This document shows, one piece after another, positions 8,359-16,947 of a DNA stretch of 64,000 nucleotides (its first letter is position 1; every line of letters starts with the position of its first letter). The notes below the pieces were generated by a model. The model made no database searches and was not told the origin of the DNA. It was given only the letters and a program-made list of their open reading frames with translations. The position numbers were made by a program, and so were the translations under genes. The stretch is from positions 62,001-126,000 of the forward strand of contig JANWVO010000003.1 of assembly GCA_025056865.1 (NCBI GenBank), written 5' to 3'. This DNA comes from Bryobacteraceae bacterium. Its GTDB lineage: Bacteria > Acidobacteriota > Terriglobia > Bryobacterales > Bryobacteraceae.

Positions 8359-8964
8359 TCATTCCTTAAGGCGCAGCTCGGCCAGGATCGAGGAACCGGC
8401 GCTGACGCGCTCGCCCTCTTTCACGCGCAACGTCCACTCCGGCCCCAGATGCACGTCCACGCGCGAGCCGAAACGGATGAGCCCGATCCGTTCGCCCGCG
8501 GTCACATACTCGCCAGGCTTCTTGTAGCAGACGATCCTTCGCGCAATGAGGCCCGCGATCTGCGAGAACTTCACCAGCGACTCGCGCCCGTCGATGGTGA
8601 TCGTGTTCATTTCGTTCTGGACGCTGGCCTCGTCGCGGCTCGCCACGAGGAACTTCCCCGGGCGGTAGGCCACATCGACCACCTTGCCGGCAATGGGCGC
8701 GCGGTTCACATGGACGTCAAAGATGTTCAGAAAAATGCTGACCACCGTCTCCTTCGGCGTCTGCCGGATGCGGATGATCCTGCCATCGGCCGGCGAAACA
8801 CAGTAAGGCCCCTGCGGAATCTCCCGCTCGGGGTCCCGGAAAAACCACAGGCAAAAGACGGCGAAAAGGTAGAAAGGCGATCCGGCCCAGGGGTGCGTGA
8901 GCCAGCCCAGAAGCGCGCCGGCAGCGGCGGATGCGAGTGCGAAATACAGGCCCGTGATGACCAT
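8359..8964 (-). CDS. psd: Phosphatidylserine decarboxylase proenzyme (short type)
   Basis: From ATG 8964 the protein is 201 residues, typical of the short bacterial Psd class. It has one or two N-terminal membrane helices, FFRDPERE, the SPADGRI motif, FDVHVNRAP, and near the C-terminus GLIRFGSRVDVHL, where cleavage between Gly and Ser generates the pyruvoyl cofactor on the small subunit. It converts phosphatidylserine to phosphatidylethanolamine. The AAGGGA ribosome-binding site is about 12 nt from this ATG, slightly long; the frame stays open upstream but no family-like residues are found there. It begins 19 nt after the M20 peptidase gene. Confidence 0.92.
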   Translation of the reverse strand: MVITGLYFALASAAAGALLGWLTHPWAGSPFYLFAVFCLWFFRDPEREIPQGPYCVSPADGRIIRIRQTPKETVVSIFLNIFDVHVNRAPIAGKVVDVAYRPGKFLVASRDEASVQNEMNTITIDGRESLVKFSQIAGLIARRIVCYKKPGEYVTAGERIGLIRFGSRVDVHLGPEWTLRVKEGERVSAGSSILAELRLKE

Positions 8965-8983
8965 GCGGCCGATGATTCCCTTC

Positions 8984-10138
8984 TTATTGTCCCAGATGGC
9001 GGACAAGGCAGGCCAACAGGGCGATGCGCGCGGGCGACGGCGCCTGGAGAATGGACTCGTGCGGCGCATGGGCTCCCTCGCCCACGGCGCCAAGCCCGTC
9101 GAGCGTGGGCACGCCGAGAGCCGCCGTAAAGTTCCCGTCCGAGCCGCCGCCGGTAGAGGATTCCTCCAGCCCGAAGGCCAGCTCCTCGCGCGCAATCCGC
9201 TGCGCGGTGCGGAACAGCGCGGCGATGGCGCGCGTGCGCTCCATCGGCGGGCGGTTCAGCCCGCCCTCCACCTCCACGCGGCAGCGGCGGTCGAAGGGCC
9301 GCAGCGCGCGGAACTTCCGCTCGAGCGCCGCGGCGTCCCGCAGGCGCGCGACGCGCACGTCCACTTCCACTTCCGCCAGATCGGGCACCACGTTGGTGCG
9401 CGTGCCGCCCTGCACAATGCCCGGGTTCACGGTGAGGCCCTTCGAAAGGTCCGTGAAGGAGGCAATCTTCCCGATCTGCCGCGCCAGCTCGACAATTGCG
9501 TTGGCTCCCGCGGCGAAGTCGACGCCGGCGTGCGCTTTCCTGCCGTGCACGCGCACCTTCCACAGCCCCACGCCTTTTCGCGCCGTCTTCAGCCTGCCCT
9601 CCAGTCCCGTGCCAGGCTCGAGTACAAGCACGGCGGAGCTGGCGCGGGCCAGCTTCTCCGTGTGCGGGCGCGAATCATGGCTGCCCGTCTCTTCATCGGA
9701 GACGACCCAGAGATCGACGTTGCGCCGCACGGGAACGTCCAACTTCCGCAGCAGCCGCATCGCGAAAAGAAAGAAGGCGAGCCCCGCCTTCATGTCGAGC
9801 ACGCCCGGCCCATGAAGGCGTTCCGGGGTCTCGCGCCACGGCATCGAGCGCAGTGTTCCTGCGGGCCACACCGTATCGCCGTGGCCGACGGCGAGCAGCC
9901 CAGGCTGCGCCTTGCGGCGCGGGCCGGGCAGTTCAAAGCGAAGCAGCAGGCAGCGGCCTGCCTGCGGCATCCGCACAAGGCGCGCGGAGGCGCAGTCGCG
10001 GGCTTCCTCCGCCAGCAGCTCCATGAAGCGCGTGACAGCCGCCGCGTCTTCGCTCGGCGACTCGCACTCTACGAGCCGCTTCAGCAAGGCTTTCGTCGCA
10101 GGCCACGCGGCCTGCGCTTCGGCAAGGATCGGATGCAT
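8984..10138 (-). CDS. M20 family metallopeptidase (carboxypeptidase G2-like)
   Basis: The 384-residue protein has the M20 di-zinc motifs in order: GHGDTVWP (His and Asp ligand region), GPGVLDMKAGLA (bridging Asp), SDEETGSHDS (catalytic Glu and zinc Glu), the dimerisation-domain GRKAHAG, and NPGIVQGGTRTNVVPD. The C-terminal GVPTLDGLGAVGEGAHAPHE carries the last His ligand. The family trims C-terminal residues, often Glu, from peptides or acyl amino acids. I see no signal peptide. It is the first gene of the leftward operon running to holA and its start lies only 22 nt from fabZ on the other strand, so the promoters overlap. Confidence 0.85.
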   Translation of the reverse strand: MHPILAEAQAAWPATKALLKRLVECESPSEDAAAVTRFMELLAEEARDCASARLVRMPQAGRCLLLRFELPGPRRKAQPGLLAVGHGDTVWPAGTLRSMPWRETPERLHGPGVLDMKAGLAFFLFAMRLLRKLDVPVRRNVDLWVVSDEETGSHDSRPHTEKLARASSAVLVLEPGTGLEGRLKTARKGVGLWKVRVHGRKAHAGVDFAAGANAIVELARQIGKIASFTDLSKGLTVNPGIVQGGTRTNVVPDLAEVEVDVRVARLRDAAALERKFRALRPFDRRCRVEVEGGLNRPPMERTRAIAALFRTAQRIAREELAFGLEESSTGGGSDGNFTAALGVPTLDGLGAVGEGAHAPHESILQAPSPARIALLACLVRHLGQ

Positions 10139-10145
10139 CGTTTGT

Positions 10146-10151
10146 TAGAAT
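10146..10151 (+). promoter_or_regulatory. -10-like box (TAGAAT) 9 nt before fabZ
   Basis: TAGAAT is nine nt from the fabZ ATG. With the start point expected about 7 nt after a -10 box, the 5' leader would be nearly absent. No good -35 is visible. The box lies in a 22-nt divergent gap. Confidence 0.35.
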
Positions 10152-10160
10152 AGCGGTCTC

Positions 10161-10619
10161 ATGGCAGTTCTGGAAAACATCGACATCCGCGACATCCTGC
10201 CCCACCGCTACCCGATGCTGCTGGTGGACCGCATCCTCGAGATGGAAGAGGACCGCATCGTGGGGATGAAGAATGTCACCGCCAACGAGCCCTTTTTCGT
10301 GGGCCATTTTCCGGAATATCCGGTGATGCCCGGCGTGCTGATCGTCGAAGCGATGGCGCAGGTGGGCGGGGTGCTCGTATTGAAAACAGTGCCGGACCGC
10401 AAGTCGAAGCTGGTGCTGTTCGCGTCGATCGAAGAGGCCAAGTTCCGCCGTCCGGTGCTGCCGGGCGACACGCTCATCATCGAGTGCAGGACGCTGAAGC
10501 GCAAGGAAACGGTGGTGAAGATGCAGGGCACGGCGAAAGTCAACGGTCAGGTAGTGGCCGAGGGCGTCGTCATGTGCAAGCTGGTCGACCGTCCCGCACA
10601 GGGAGAAACGCAGGGCTGA
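10161..10619 (+). CDS. fabZ: 3-hydroxyacyl-ACP dehydratase FabZ
   Basis: The 152-residue hot-dog protein begins DILPHRYPMLLVDRI, a FabZ hallmark, and carries the catalytic pair His49 (GHFPEYPVMPG) and Glu63 (VEAMAQVGG). It dehydrates beta-hydroxyacyl-ACP in fatty acid elongation and competes with LpxA for the same substrate, which explains the common fabZ-lpxA linkage seen here (4-nt gap). It opens a rightward run of lipid A and envelope genes. Confidence 0.96.
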   Translation: MAVLENIDIRDILPHRYPMLLVDRILEMEEDRIVGMKNVTANEPFFVGHFPEYPVMPGVLIVEAMAQVGGVLVLKTVPDRKSKLVLFASIEEAKFRRPVLPGDTLIIECRTLKRKETVVKMQGTAKVNGQVVAEGVVMCKLVDRPAQGETQG

Positions 10620-10623
10620 CCGC

Positions 10624-11400
10624 ATGGGCATCCACCCCACGGCCATCGTGGATCCGGCGGCGCGGATCCATCCCGAGGCGGAGGTGGGGCCGTACTGCAT
10701 TATTGGCGCGGAGGTGGAGATCGGCGCTCGCACGCGCCTGATGGGGCACCTTTATATCGAAGGCCCCACATGGATCGGGGAAGACAACCTGTTCTTCCCT
10801 TACTCCACGGTGGGCGTGGCCTCGCAGGACCTGAAGTACAAGGGCGAGCGCACCGAAACGCGCATCGGCCACCGCAACCGCATCCGCGAGTTCGTCACCA
10901 TCCACCGCGGCACGGCCGGCGGCGGCGGGGTGACCTCGATCGGGGACGACAACCTGATCATGGCGTACGCCCATGTGGCGCACGACGCGCGCATCGGCAG
11001 CCACTGCATCCTCGGCAACGCGGCCACGCTGGCCGGCCACGTCACCATCGGGGACTGGGCGATCATCGAGGCTTTTTCCGGAGTCCACCAGTTCTGCCGC
11101 ATTGGCCGCCACGCCTTTGTCGGCGGCTACAGCGTGATCACGCAGGACGTGCTGCCTTACTCGATGACGGTCACGCCCCGCGAGGCGAGGCTGTACGGCG
11201 CCAACCGGGTGGGGCTGGAGCGGCGCGGATTCGCGCCCGAGGCGATCGAAGCGTTGCAGAAGGCGTTCCGTCTTCTGCGCAGCGAGAAGCTGAACACAAC
11301 GCAGGCGCTCGAACGGATCCGCGAGGAGGTGCCCGGCACGCCCGAGGTCGCCGAGCTGATCGAATTCATCCACGCATCGGAGCGCGGGATCATCAAGTGA
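10624..11400 (+). CDS. lpxA: UDP-N-acetylglucosamine acyltransferase LpxA
   Basis: The 258-residue protein is a left-handed beta-helix built of hexapeptide repeats (IHPTAIVDPAARIHPEAEVG and onward). It has the AHVAHDARIG catalytic-His turn and FSGVHQFCRIGRHAF, followed by a C-terminal helical domain starting near GLERRGF. It transfers a beta-hydroxyacyl chain from ACP to UDP-GlcNAc, the first step of lipid A synthesis in the cytoplasm. It is translationally coupled to lpxI through a GTGA overlap. If the adjacent oxidoreductase is GnnA-like, the true acceptor could be the 3-amino sugar analogue, giving an amide link. Confidence 0.96.
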   Translation: MGIHPTAIVDPAARIHPEAEVGPYCIIGAEVEIGARTRLMGHLYIEGPTWIGEDNLFFPYSTVGVASQDLKYKGERTETRIGHRNRIREFVTIHRGTAGGGGVTSIGDDNLIMAYAHVAHDARIGSHCILGNAATLAGHVTIGDWAIIEAFSGVHQFCRIGRHAFVGGYSVITQDVLPYSMTVTPREARLYGANRVGLERRGFAPEAIEALQKAFRLLRSEKLNTTQALERIREEVPGTPEVAELIEFIHASERGIIK

Positions 11401-12212
11401 GGTACGGGCTCATCGCCGGTTCCAGCCGGTTCCCGGTGCTGGCGCTCGAAGAGGCGCGCCGGCTCGGGCACGAAGTCGTGGTGGTGGCGCTCAAGGACCA
11501 CGCGCCGCCGGAAGTGGAGCAGCTCGCTGCCCGCTGCTACTGGATCACCATCGCCGAACTCGGGCGGCTGATCGAGATCCTGAAGAGCGAGGGCATCACC
11601 GAAGTGATCATGGCAGGGCAGGTGAAGCACACGTCGCTGTTCAGCTCGCTCAAGCCGGACTGGCGGCTGTTCCGTGTGCTGATGTCGCTCGAGGAGCGCA
11701 ACACGGACGCGCTGATCGGCGCAGTGCAGCGCGAGCTGGAGAAGGAAGGCATCCGCCTGGCCGATTCGACGCTGCTGCTCAAGCCGCTGCTGGCTGGCGA
11801 GGGCGTGCTGACGCGCCGCGGGCCGGACCGCGACGAGCGCAAGGACATTGAATACGGGCGCCGCATCGCCAATGCGCTGGCCGGGTTCGACATCGGCCAG
11901 AGCGTGGCGGTGAGCGAGCGCGCCTGCGTGGCCGTCGAGGCGATGGAGGGCACCGATGCGATGCTGCGGCGCGCGGCGGGCCTGGTGAATGGCCGCCCGT
12001 TGCGGCTGGTGAAAGTGTCGCGGCGGCGCGCGCATCTGCTGTTCGACGTCCCCGTGGCCGGCCCTGGCACGATCCGGACAATGATCGAGACCGGCACCAC
12101 GGCTCTGGCTGTTGACGCAGGCCGCACGCTGCTGCTCGACCGCGACGAGATGCTCGCACTGGCCAACGAGCACGGGATCGCCGTCATCGGCTATCCGCCG
12201 GAAGGAGATTAG
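11397..12212 (+). CDS. lpxI: UDP-2,3-diacylglucosamine pyrophosphatase LpxI
   Basis: Starting at GTG 11397, which overlaps the lpxA stop, the protein has 271 residues, the family length. It begins YGLIAGSSRFPVLALEEARR, typical of the LpxI (DUF1009) N-terminal domain. The C-terminal catalytic domain carries GEGVLTRRGPDRDERKDIEYG and AVEAMEGTDAMLRRAG-like segments. LpxI replaces LpxH in many bacteria and makes lipid X plus UMP by attack on the alpha phosphate. lpxA-lpxI adjacency strongly supports the call. lpxB, which would use the product, is not in this window. Confidence 0.93.
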   Translation: MRYGLIAGSSRFPVLALEEARRLGHEVVVVALKDHAPPEVEQLAARCYWITIAELGRLIEILKSEGITEVIMAGQVKHTSLFSSLKPDWRLFRVLMSLEERNTDALIGAVQRELEKEGIRLADSTLLLKPLLAGEGVLTRRGPDRDERKDIEYGRRIANALAGFDIGQSVAVSERACVAVEAMEGTDAMLRRAAGLVNGRPLRLVKVSRRRAHLLFDVPVAGPGTIRTMIETGTTALAVDAGRTLLLDRDEMLALANEHGIAVIGYPPEGD

Positions 12213-12214
12213 GC

Positions 12215-13174
12215 ATGGCAGGAGTGCGCATGGGCGTGGCGGGAGCGGGCGTGTTCGGCCGCAATCACCTGCGGGTGATTGCCTCCTGCGGGCGCGCCGA
12301 GCTGACCGCCGTATACGATCCCGACCGGGAACGCGCGGCCACCGCAGCGGCCGAATACGGCGGCGCGGTGTGCGCGTCCCTCGGCGAGCTGGCCGAACGG
12401 TGCGACGCGGCCGTGGTCGCGTCGCCGACGACCACGCACGCTGAGGTGGCCTGCGCCCTGCTGGAGGCGGGGCTCGACGTCCTGGTCGAGAAGCCGATGG
12501 CTGCCTCTCTGGAGGAAGCGCGGCAGATGATCGAGACGGCGCAGCGCTGCGGGCGCCTGCTTCAGGTAGGGCATCTGGAGCGCTTCAATCCGGCCGTCGA
12601 GGCGGCGCACAGGATCCTGCGGCTGCCACTCTTTTTTGAAATCCACCGCCTCAGCGTGTTTTCGCCCCGCAGCCTGGATGTCGACGTCGTGGCCGACCTG
12701 ATGATCCACGACCTCGACCTCGTTCTTTCGATGACGGGCGAGGTGCCGTCCGAGGTCCGCGCCGCCGGCATCGCCGTGCTGTCGGCGAAACCGGACATCG
12801 CCAACGTGCGGCTGGAATTCCCTGGGGGCTGCATCGCCAACCTGACGGCTTCGCGCGTCTCCACCGAACGCGTCCGCAAGCTGCGCTTCTTCCAGCCCCG
12901 GCAGTACGTGTCTGTGGATTACACGAAGCAGGAGTGCCTGGCGATCTCGGTCGATGAGAACCGACAGGTGCGCTTCGAGCCGCAGCCGGTCGAGAAGGAC
13001 GAGCCGTTGCGGCGGCAGCTCGAGTCTTTCCTCGATTGCATCCTCGAGCGGCGCCGCCCTGTCGTGGATGGGGAAGCCGGGGCGGCCGCGCTGGCGCTGG
13101 CGCTGCGGATCGCCGCCTGCATCGCCGAGCACGGCAAAGTGGTAGCCGAGCGCCTGCGCGCCGCGTCAATCTAG
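12215..13174 (+). CDS. Gfo/Idh/MocA family oxidoreductase in the lipid A cluster (possible GnnA-like)
   Basis: The 319-residue protein has an N-terminal Rossmann nucleotide-binding motif (GVAGAGVFGRNHL), the family EKP motif (LVEKPMAAS) and VVADLMIHDLDLVLS, which supplies the catalytic-region His/Asp. It begins 2 nt after lpxI. In Acidithiobacillus ferrooxidans a protein of this family, GnnA, oxidises UDP-GlcNAc at C3 so that GnnB can install an amine, giving amide-linked lipid A; its genes lie between lpxA and lpxB. The placement here suggests the same role, but no GnnB-type aminotransferase is in this window, so the function remains a hypothesis. Confidence 0.8.
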   Translation: MAGVRMGVAGAGVFGRNHLRVIASCGRAELTAVYDPDRERAATAAAEYGGAVCASLGELAERCDAAVVASPTTTHAEVACALLEAGLDVLVEKPMAASLEEARQMIETAQRCGRLLQVGHLERFNPAVEAAHRILRLPLFFEIHRLSVFSPRSLDVDVVADLMIHDLDLVLSMTGEVPSEVRAAGIAVLSAKPDIANVRLEFPGGCIANLTASRVSTERVRKLRFFQPRQYVSVDYTKQECLAISVDENRQVRFEPQPVEKDEPLRRQLESFLDCILERRRPVVDGEAGAAALALALRIAACIAEHGKVVAERLRAASI

Positions 13175-13198
13175 GAGTAGGGCTGGCTCCGGAATCCG

Positions 13199-14239
13199 AT
13201 GCAGGCAGCCACGGGCATCGACGCTCCCCGTGCAGGCGCCGCTCCGCGGCTCCTGCCCGAAGTGCGTGACGAAGACGCGCGCCGCCGGCACGCCATTGCC
13301 GGCACGGGGGCTGTGCTGTTCCATGCAGCCGTCCTCGGTTTGATTGCGTGGATGCCTGCGGCCCCTGCCATCGTGCGGCCGGCGCCGCAGGTGATCGTCG
13401 ATGTGCGGAAGTCCACGCCGCTGGTGGCTCCGCCGCTGCCTTTCCGCCTGACGCAGAAGGAGCCGCAGCGGGGCAAGCCCGCAGCGGAGGTCGACATCAC
13501 TGCGCTGATGCCGCGGCCTGCCATTCAGCAGCCGCAGGCCCGTGGCTCGGCCCGCCCATTCCAGCCGCCGCCGGGCGCGCCGGAGACACGCCGCGGGCGT
13601 GAACTGGATTTCGACATTCCTCCCGTGGAGATGGCGCAGGCGATACCGCCGGCGCCCGTGCCTGGCTCAGGACTCCCGGAGGCGCCAAGGACGGCCCCGC
13701 CGAAGCGGGACAATCCGTTTGAGCCGGTGGGCGGGCCGCAGACTCCTACGGCGCAGCCGCGCCTCGCTCTGCCCCCGGCGGGCGTTGCCGAGACGGTGAA
13801 GTCGCTGGCGAGGGGCGGGGGAGGAACGGGACTCACCGTCGGGGATGTTCCCGGCACGGGAGGGGTCAGCGAGGGCCTGGTTCAGACACCGCGCCCGGGC
13901 CGCCCGGGCAGCACGCTGGAACTGCTGAGCGACCCCAAAGGCATCGACTTCCGCCCGTACCTCGTTCAAGTGCTGGCGGCGGTGCGGCGCAACTGGTACG
14001 CGGTGATGCCGGAAAGCGTCCGCTTCGGCGCCCGCGGCCGCACGGTGATCCAGTTCAGCATCAGCCGCAGCGGCCAGGTGCCGAAGCTGGTCATCGCGGT
14101 GCCTTCGGGCATGGATGCGCTCGACCGCGCCGCCGTGGCCAGCATCAGCGCCTCCAATCCATTCCCGCCGCTGCCCGCCGAGTACACGGGCGCCGAGATC
14201 CGCCTCCAGCTTGTGTTCTCTTACAACATGCCGAGGTGA
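13199..14239 (+). CDS. TonB family protein (energy transducer)
   Basis: The 346-residue protein has a cytoplasmic N-terminus, one membrane helix at about 32-52 (IAGTGAVLFHAAVLGLIAW), a long Pro/Ala/Arg-rich periplasmic spacer (about 60-250) and a C-terminal TonB fold (YLVQVLAAVRRNWYAVMPE through IRLQLVFSYN). TonB passes proton-motive energy from ExbB/ExbD to outer-membrane receptors such as the one at 27735. The spacer is poor in the usual EP/KP repeats. No exbB or exbD is nearby. The ribosome-binding site is weak (AGGAG is 21 nt upstream), so the start is less sure. Confidence 0.82.
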   Translation: MQAATGIDAPRAGAAPRLLPEVRDEDARRRHAIAGTGAVLFHAAVLGLIAWMPAAPAIVRPAPQVIVDVRKSTPLVAPPLPFRLTQKEPQRGKPAAEVDITALMPRPAIQQPQARGSARPFQPPPGAPETRRGRELDFDIPPVEMAQAIPPAPVPGSGLPEAPRTAPPKRDNPFEPVGGPQTPTAQPRLALPPAGVAETVKSLARGGGGTGLTVGDVPGTGGVSEGLVQTPRPGRPGSTLELLSDPKGIDFRPYLVQVLAAVRRNWYAVMPESVRFGARGRTVIQFSISRSGQVPKLVIAVPSGMDALDRAAVASISASNPFPPLPAEYTGAEIRLQLVFSYNMPR

Positions 14240-14243
14240 CGCT

Positions 14244-14423
14244 TTGGATTTTGACGCGGCAGTCCTGCGGAAGAAGCTGAGATGGGCGCTGGCCGCGTAC
14301 GCCGCGCTGGCCGTGATGGCGGCGCTCACGCTGGACGGCCTGCTGCTCCACGCGGTGCTGCTCTTTCTTGGCGCGCTAGCGGTGCGGAGCTGGGTGGCGG
14401 TGAAACGCGAGGAGCTGGAGTAA
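14244..14423 (+). CDS. Small membrane protein of unknown function
   Basis: A 59-residue frame starts at TTG 14244, 4 nt after an AGGTGA box that overlaps the end of the TonB gene. After a short charged start (DFDAAVLRKKLRW) there are two hydrophobic helices (LAAYAALAVMAALTLDG and LLLHAVLLFLGALAVRSW) and a charged tail (VAVKREELE). Codon choice is GC-rich in third positions like its neighbours. Function unknown; the position after a TonB gene suggests an envelope role. Confidence 0.5.
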   Translation: MDFDAAVLRKKLRWALAAYAALAVMAALTLDGLLLHAVLLFLGALAVRSWVAVKREELE

Positions 14424-14502
14424 GTCTCCGCGGACGCGCGGAGTCATCCGCCAGAGAATCCCGCCGCGCTGCCTGCGTTGTGCGGAGACGCCGCAAAACG
14501 AA

Positions 14503-14536
14503 GCGGCCCGTTTCCGTCGGGGCGGAAACGGGCCGC
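14503..14536 (-). terminator. Intrinsic terminator of rpoD
   Basis: A perfect 14-bp stem (GCGGCCCGTTTCCG at 14503-14516 with its complement at 14523-14536) has a 6-nt loop. Read leftward, it is followed by TTCGTTTTG, so it ends leftward transcription 20 nt after the rpoD stop. The rightward side has no T-run. Confidence 0.7.
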
Positions 14537-14556
14537 AGGAGGGTGTCTCGTCGGGG

Positions 14557-16125
14557 TTACCGGGCCGCGAGCAGCGCCCGCAGATGGCGCGCCCGCTCGG
14601 GCGACCGGAGCTGCCGGAGCGCCTTGGCCTCGATCTGCCGGATGCGCTCGCGGGTGACGTCGAACTGCTGGCCGATCTCCTCGAGCGTGTGCTCGCGCTC
14701 GCAGCCGATGCCGAACCGCAGCCGGATAACCTTCTCTTCCTTCGGAGAGAGGGTCTTCAGGATGGCCGCGGTCTCTTCGCGGATGTTGGCGTCGATCACG
14801 GAGTCGATGGGCGAGCCCACCCAGCGGTCCTCGATCAGGTCGCCAAGCGCCGACTCGCCGTCGCGGCCCACCGGAGTCTCCAGCGAGACCGGGTCGCGCG
14901 AGATGGTCTTGAGCTTCTGGACCTTCTCCACCGGAATGTCCATCCGGCGGCTGATCTCCTCATTGGTTGGCGCGCGGCCGAGCTCCTTCTCCAGCTCGCG
15001 GGTGGCGCGCAGGAACTTGTTCATCGACTCGTTCATGTGCACCGGGATGCGGATAGTGCGCGACTGGTCGGCGATGGCGCGCGTGATGGCCTGGCGGATC
15101 CACCACGTCGCGTAGGTCGAGAACTTGTAGCCGCGCCGGTATTCGAACTTGTCAGCGGCGCGCATCAGGCCGATGTTGCCTTCCTGGATCAGGTCCAGCA
15201 GGTGCAGGCCACGGTTGACGTATTTCTTCGCCACCGAAACCACCAGGCGGAGGTTGGCCTCCACCAGGTCCTTCTTGGCGCGCTCGGCCTCCTGCTCGCC
15301 CTGCCGGATGTCGGAAAGGGACTTCTTCAGCTCGGCGTGCGTGGCGCCGGCCTGCGTCTCCCGCCGCTTGATCTCGCGCCTGATCTCGCGGATGCGGGAC
15401 TGGTTGGCGGCCTTATCCTTTTCCAGCTCGGCCAGTTCGGCCTCCAGCCGGTTCAGTTCGTCGACGGCCTGCTCGATCGCGGTGGAGAACTGGCGCCACT
15501 TCGAGGGCAGCCACGGGAACTTGCGGATCGCACGGGAGGTCTCGACACGGGCGCGGTAGAACTTCCACAGCGACTTGCGCTGGGCCTTCCGGTTGGCGCC
15601 CGTCCCGGCGCTCAGCTTCTCCCGGAGCTGCTCCTGCTTGCGGAAGAGCGTGATGAACTCCTCGAACTGCTGCCGGATTTCCTTCAGCCGCTTTTCATAG
15701 GCAGGCGTGCCTTCCTCTACGTCGCCGAGGTCTACCAGCGTCTCCGGATTCAGCTCCCCGGAGCGGACCTTCTCGGCGAGTTCGAGCACCTGATGCTGGA
15801 CCAGGATGGAGCGGCTGGCAGCCTTCTGCATGCGGATCTTGCCGCGCTCCATCTTGCGGGCGAGCGTGACCTCGCCTTCGCGGGTCAGCAGCGGCACGGC
15901 GCCCATCTCGCGCAGGTACACGCGCACCGGGTCGTCCGTGTAAATCGACTCCTCGGCAGGCTGTGCGGAGGCGAACTCGTCCTCCTGCACATCCTCCGGA
16001 TGGAAGTAGTTGGCGTCCTCTTCGAATGGCAGACCGAGAGCCTCGGTCGCATCCGTCAGGAACTGATCTTCAAAGTGATCCACTGGCGACAAACCTCCAG
16101 GTCCGAACAGATTCCTCTCAGGCAT
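14557..16125 (-). CDS. rpoD: RNA polymerase primary sigma factor RpoD
   Basis: Starting from the ATG at 16125 (GGGAG 4 nt upstream), the protein has 522 residues. Region 1.2 is [23 protein letters not shown] roughly 200-residue helical, charged non-conserved region follows. Region 2 has [30 protein letters not shown] and [17 protein letters not shown]; region 3 begins [11 protein letters not shown]; region 4 has [20 protein letters not shown]. These are group 1 features, so this is the housekeeping sigma. An E. coli-type region 1.1 is not evident. An alternative in-frame start at 16257 would add 44 residues without sigma character. Confidence 0.95.
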   Translation of the reverse strand: MPERNLFGPGGLSPVDHFEDQFLTDATEALGLPFEEDANYFHPEDVQEDEFASAQPAEESIYTDDPVRVYLREMGAVPLLTREGEVTLARKMERGKIRMQKAASRSILVQHQVLELAEKVRSGELNPETLVDLGDVEEGTPAYEKRLKEIRQQFEEFITLFRKQEQLREKLSAGTGANRKAQRKSLWKFYRARVETSRAIRKFPWLPSKWRQFSTAIEQAVDELNRLEAELAELEKDKAANQSRIREIRREIKRRETQAGATHAELKKSLSDIRQGEQEAERAKKDLVEANLRLVVSVAKKYVNRGLHLLDLIQEGNIGLMRAADKFEYRRGYKFSTYATWWIRQAITRAIADQSRTIRIPVHMNESMNKFLRATRELEKELGRAPTNEEISRRMDIPVEKVQKLKTISRDPVSLETPVGRDGESALGDLIEDRWVGSPIDSVIDANIREETAAILKTLSPKEEKVIRLRFGIGCEREHTLEEIGQQFDVTRERIRQIEAKALRQLRSPERARHLRALLAAR

Positions 16126-16485
16126 GAGACTCCCTGCCCGGATCCGAAACAGTTTTTTCGTTAATGACGAACGCCCATTCGCCCGCGAACTTTCCACGGC
16201 GCCCTTCCAGCCTTGCGGCATGGCGCGCGCCGCGCCTGTTCCGGCGAATCGGCCCACTCCTGACCAGGGCGTCCACGCAGCTCCGCCTTGTCATCATGCG
16301 GCAGGGCGTGAACGCGCCCTTGCCCTCTGCGGGTTGGTCATACCGGCGGCGGATGGGAAGACGCTCCGAATCAGGATAGCATGAAATTGCGATCTTGTTA
16401 AGCTCCCCTTGTTATGGATGCGTGAGACAGATTTTCGTTACACGAAGCGCCCCCAGGCTCCCCCCGTCCGGACAGGCGTGTCAGT
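16126..16485. other. 360-nt region between nrdR and rpoD
   Basis: No gene is supported here. It holds the candidate rpoD promoter near 16373-16401, giving an rpoD 5' leader of about 240 nt. The part nearest nrdR contains a C-rich run and GTCCGGAC palindrome around 16450-16475 that may end nrdR transcription, though no T-run accompanies it. Confidence 0.5.
16373..16401 (-). promoter_or_regulatory. Candidate sigma-70 promoter for rpoD
   Basis: Read leftward: TTAACA (16401-16396), a 17-nt spacer, then TATCCT (16378-16373). It is one of the few AT-richer stretches in the region, directed at rpoD. Confidence 0.45.
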
Positions 16486-16947
16486 TCAGCCACGCTTCTT
16501 TTTCATCAAGTCCTTGAGCTCGCTAAAGAAAGCCTCCACATCCTGAAAATCCCGGTATACGGACGCAAACCGGACATAGGCAATCTTGTCCAGCGCCAGC
16601 AGGCGCTGCGTCAACAGTTCTCCTATTTCTGACGTAGATATCTCGCGGTCCGGCTTGTCCGCCAGCACCCCCTCCACCTCATCGACAATCTCGGCCAGTT
16701 TCGACATCGGAACTGGACGCTTCTCGCACGCTTTCAACAAGCCGTTCAATACCTTCTGGCGGTCGAACTTCTCCCTCCGGCCGTCTTTCTTGATCACCAT
16801 GTACGGAACTTCGTCAATTCTTTCATATGTAGTAAAGCGCCGCCCGCACTGGAGACATTCGCGGCGCCGGCGGATGACGTCCCCTTCCTTGCTCTCCCGG
16901 GAGTCGATGACGCGGTCTTCCTTGTGGCCGCAGAACGGACAATTCAT
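16486..16947 (-). CDS. nrdR: Transcriptional repressor NrdR
   Basis: The 153-residue protein starts MNCPFCGHKEDRVIDSRES and continues with CLQCGRRFTTYERI: the four-Cys zinc ribbon of NrdR. The ATP-cone follows (VIKKDGRREKFDRQKVLNGL). NrdR senses ATP/dATP and represses ribonucleotide reductase operons. The gene's start overlaps the end of the upstream membrane-protein gene by 4 nt. No nrd genes lie in the window. Confidence 0.95.
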   Translation of the reverse strand: MNCPFCGHKEDRVIDSRESKEGDVIRRRRECLQCGRRFTTYERIDEVPYMVIKKDGRREKFDRQKVLNGLLKACEKRPVPMSKLAEIVDEVEGVLADKPDREISTSEIGELLTQRLLALDKIAYVRFASVYRDFQDVEAFFSELKDLMKKKRG

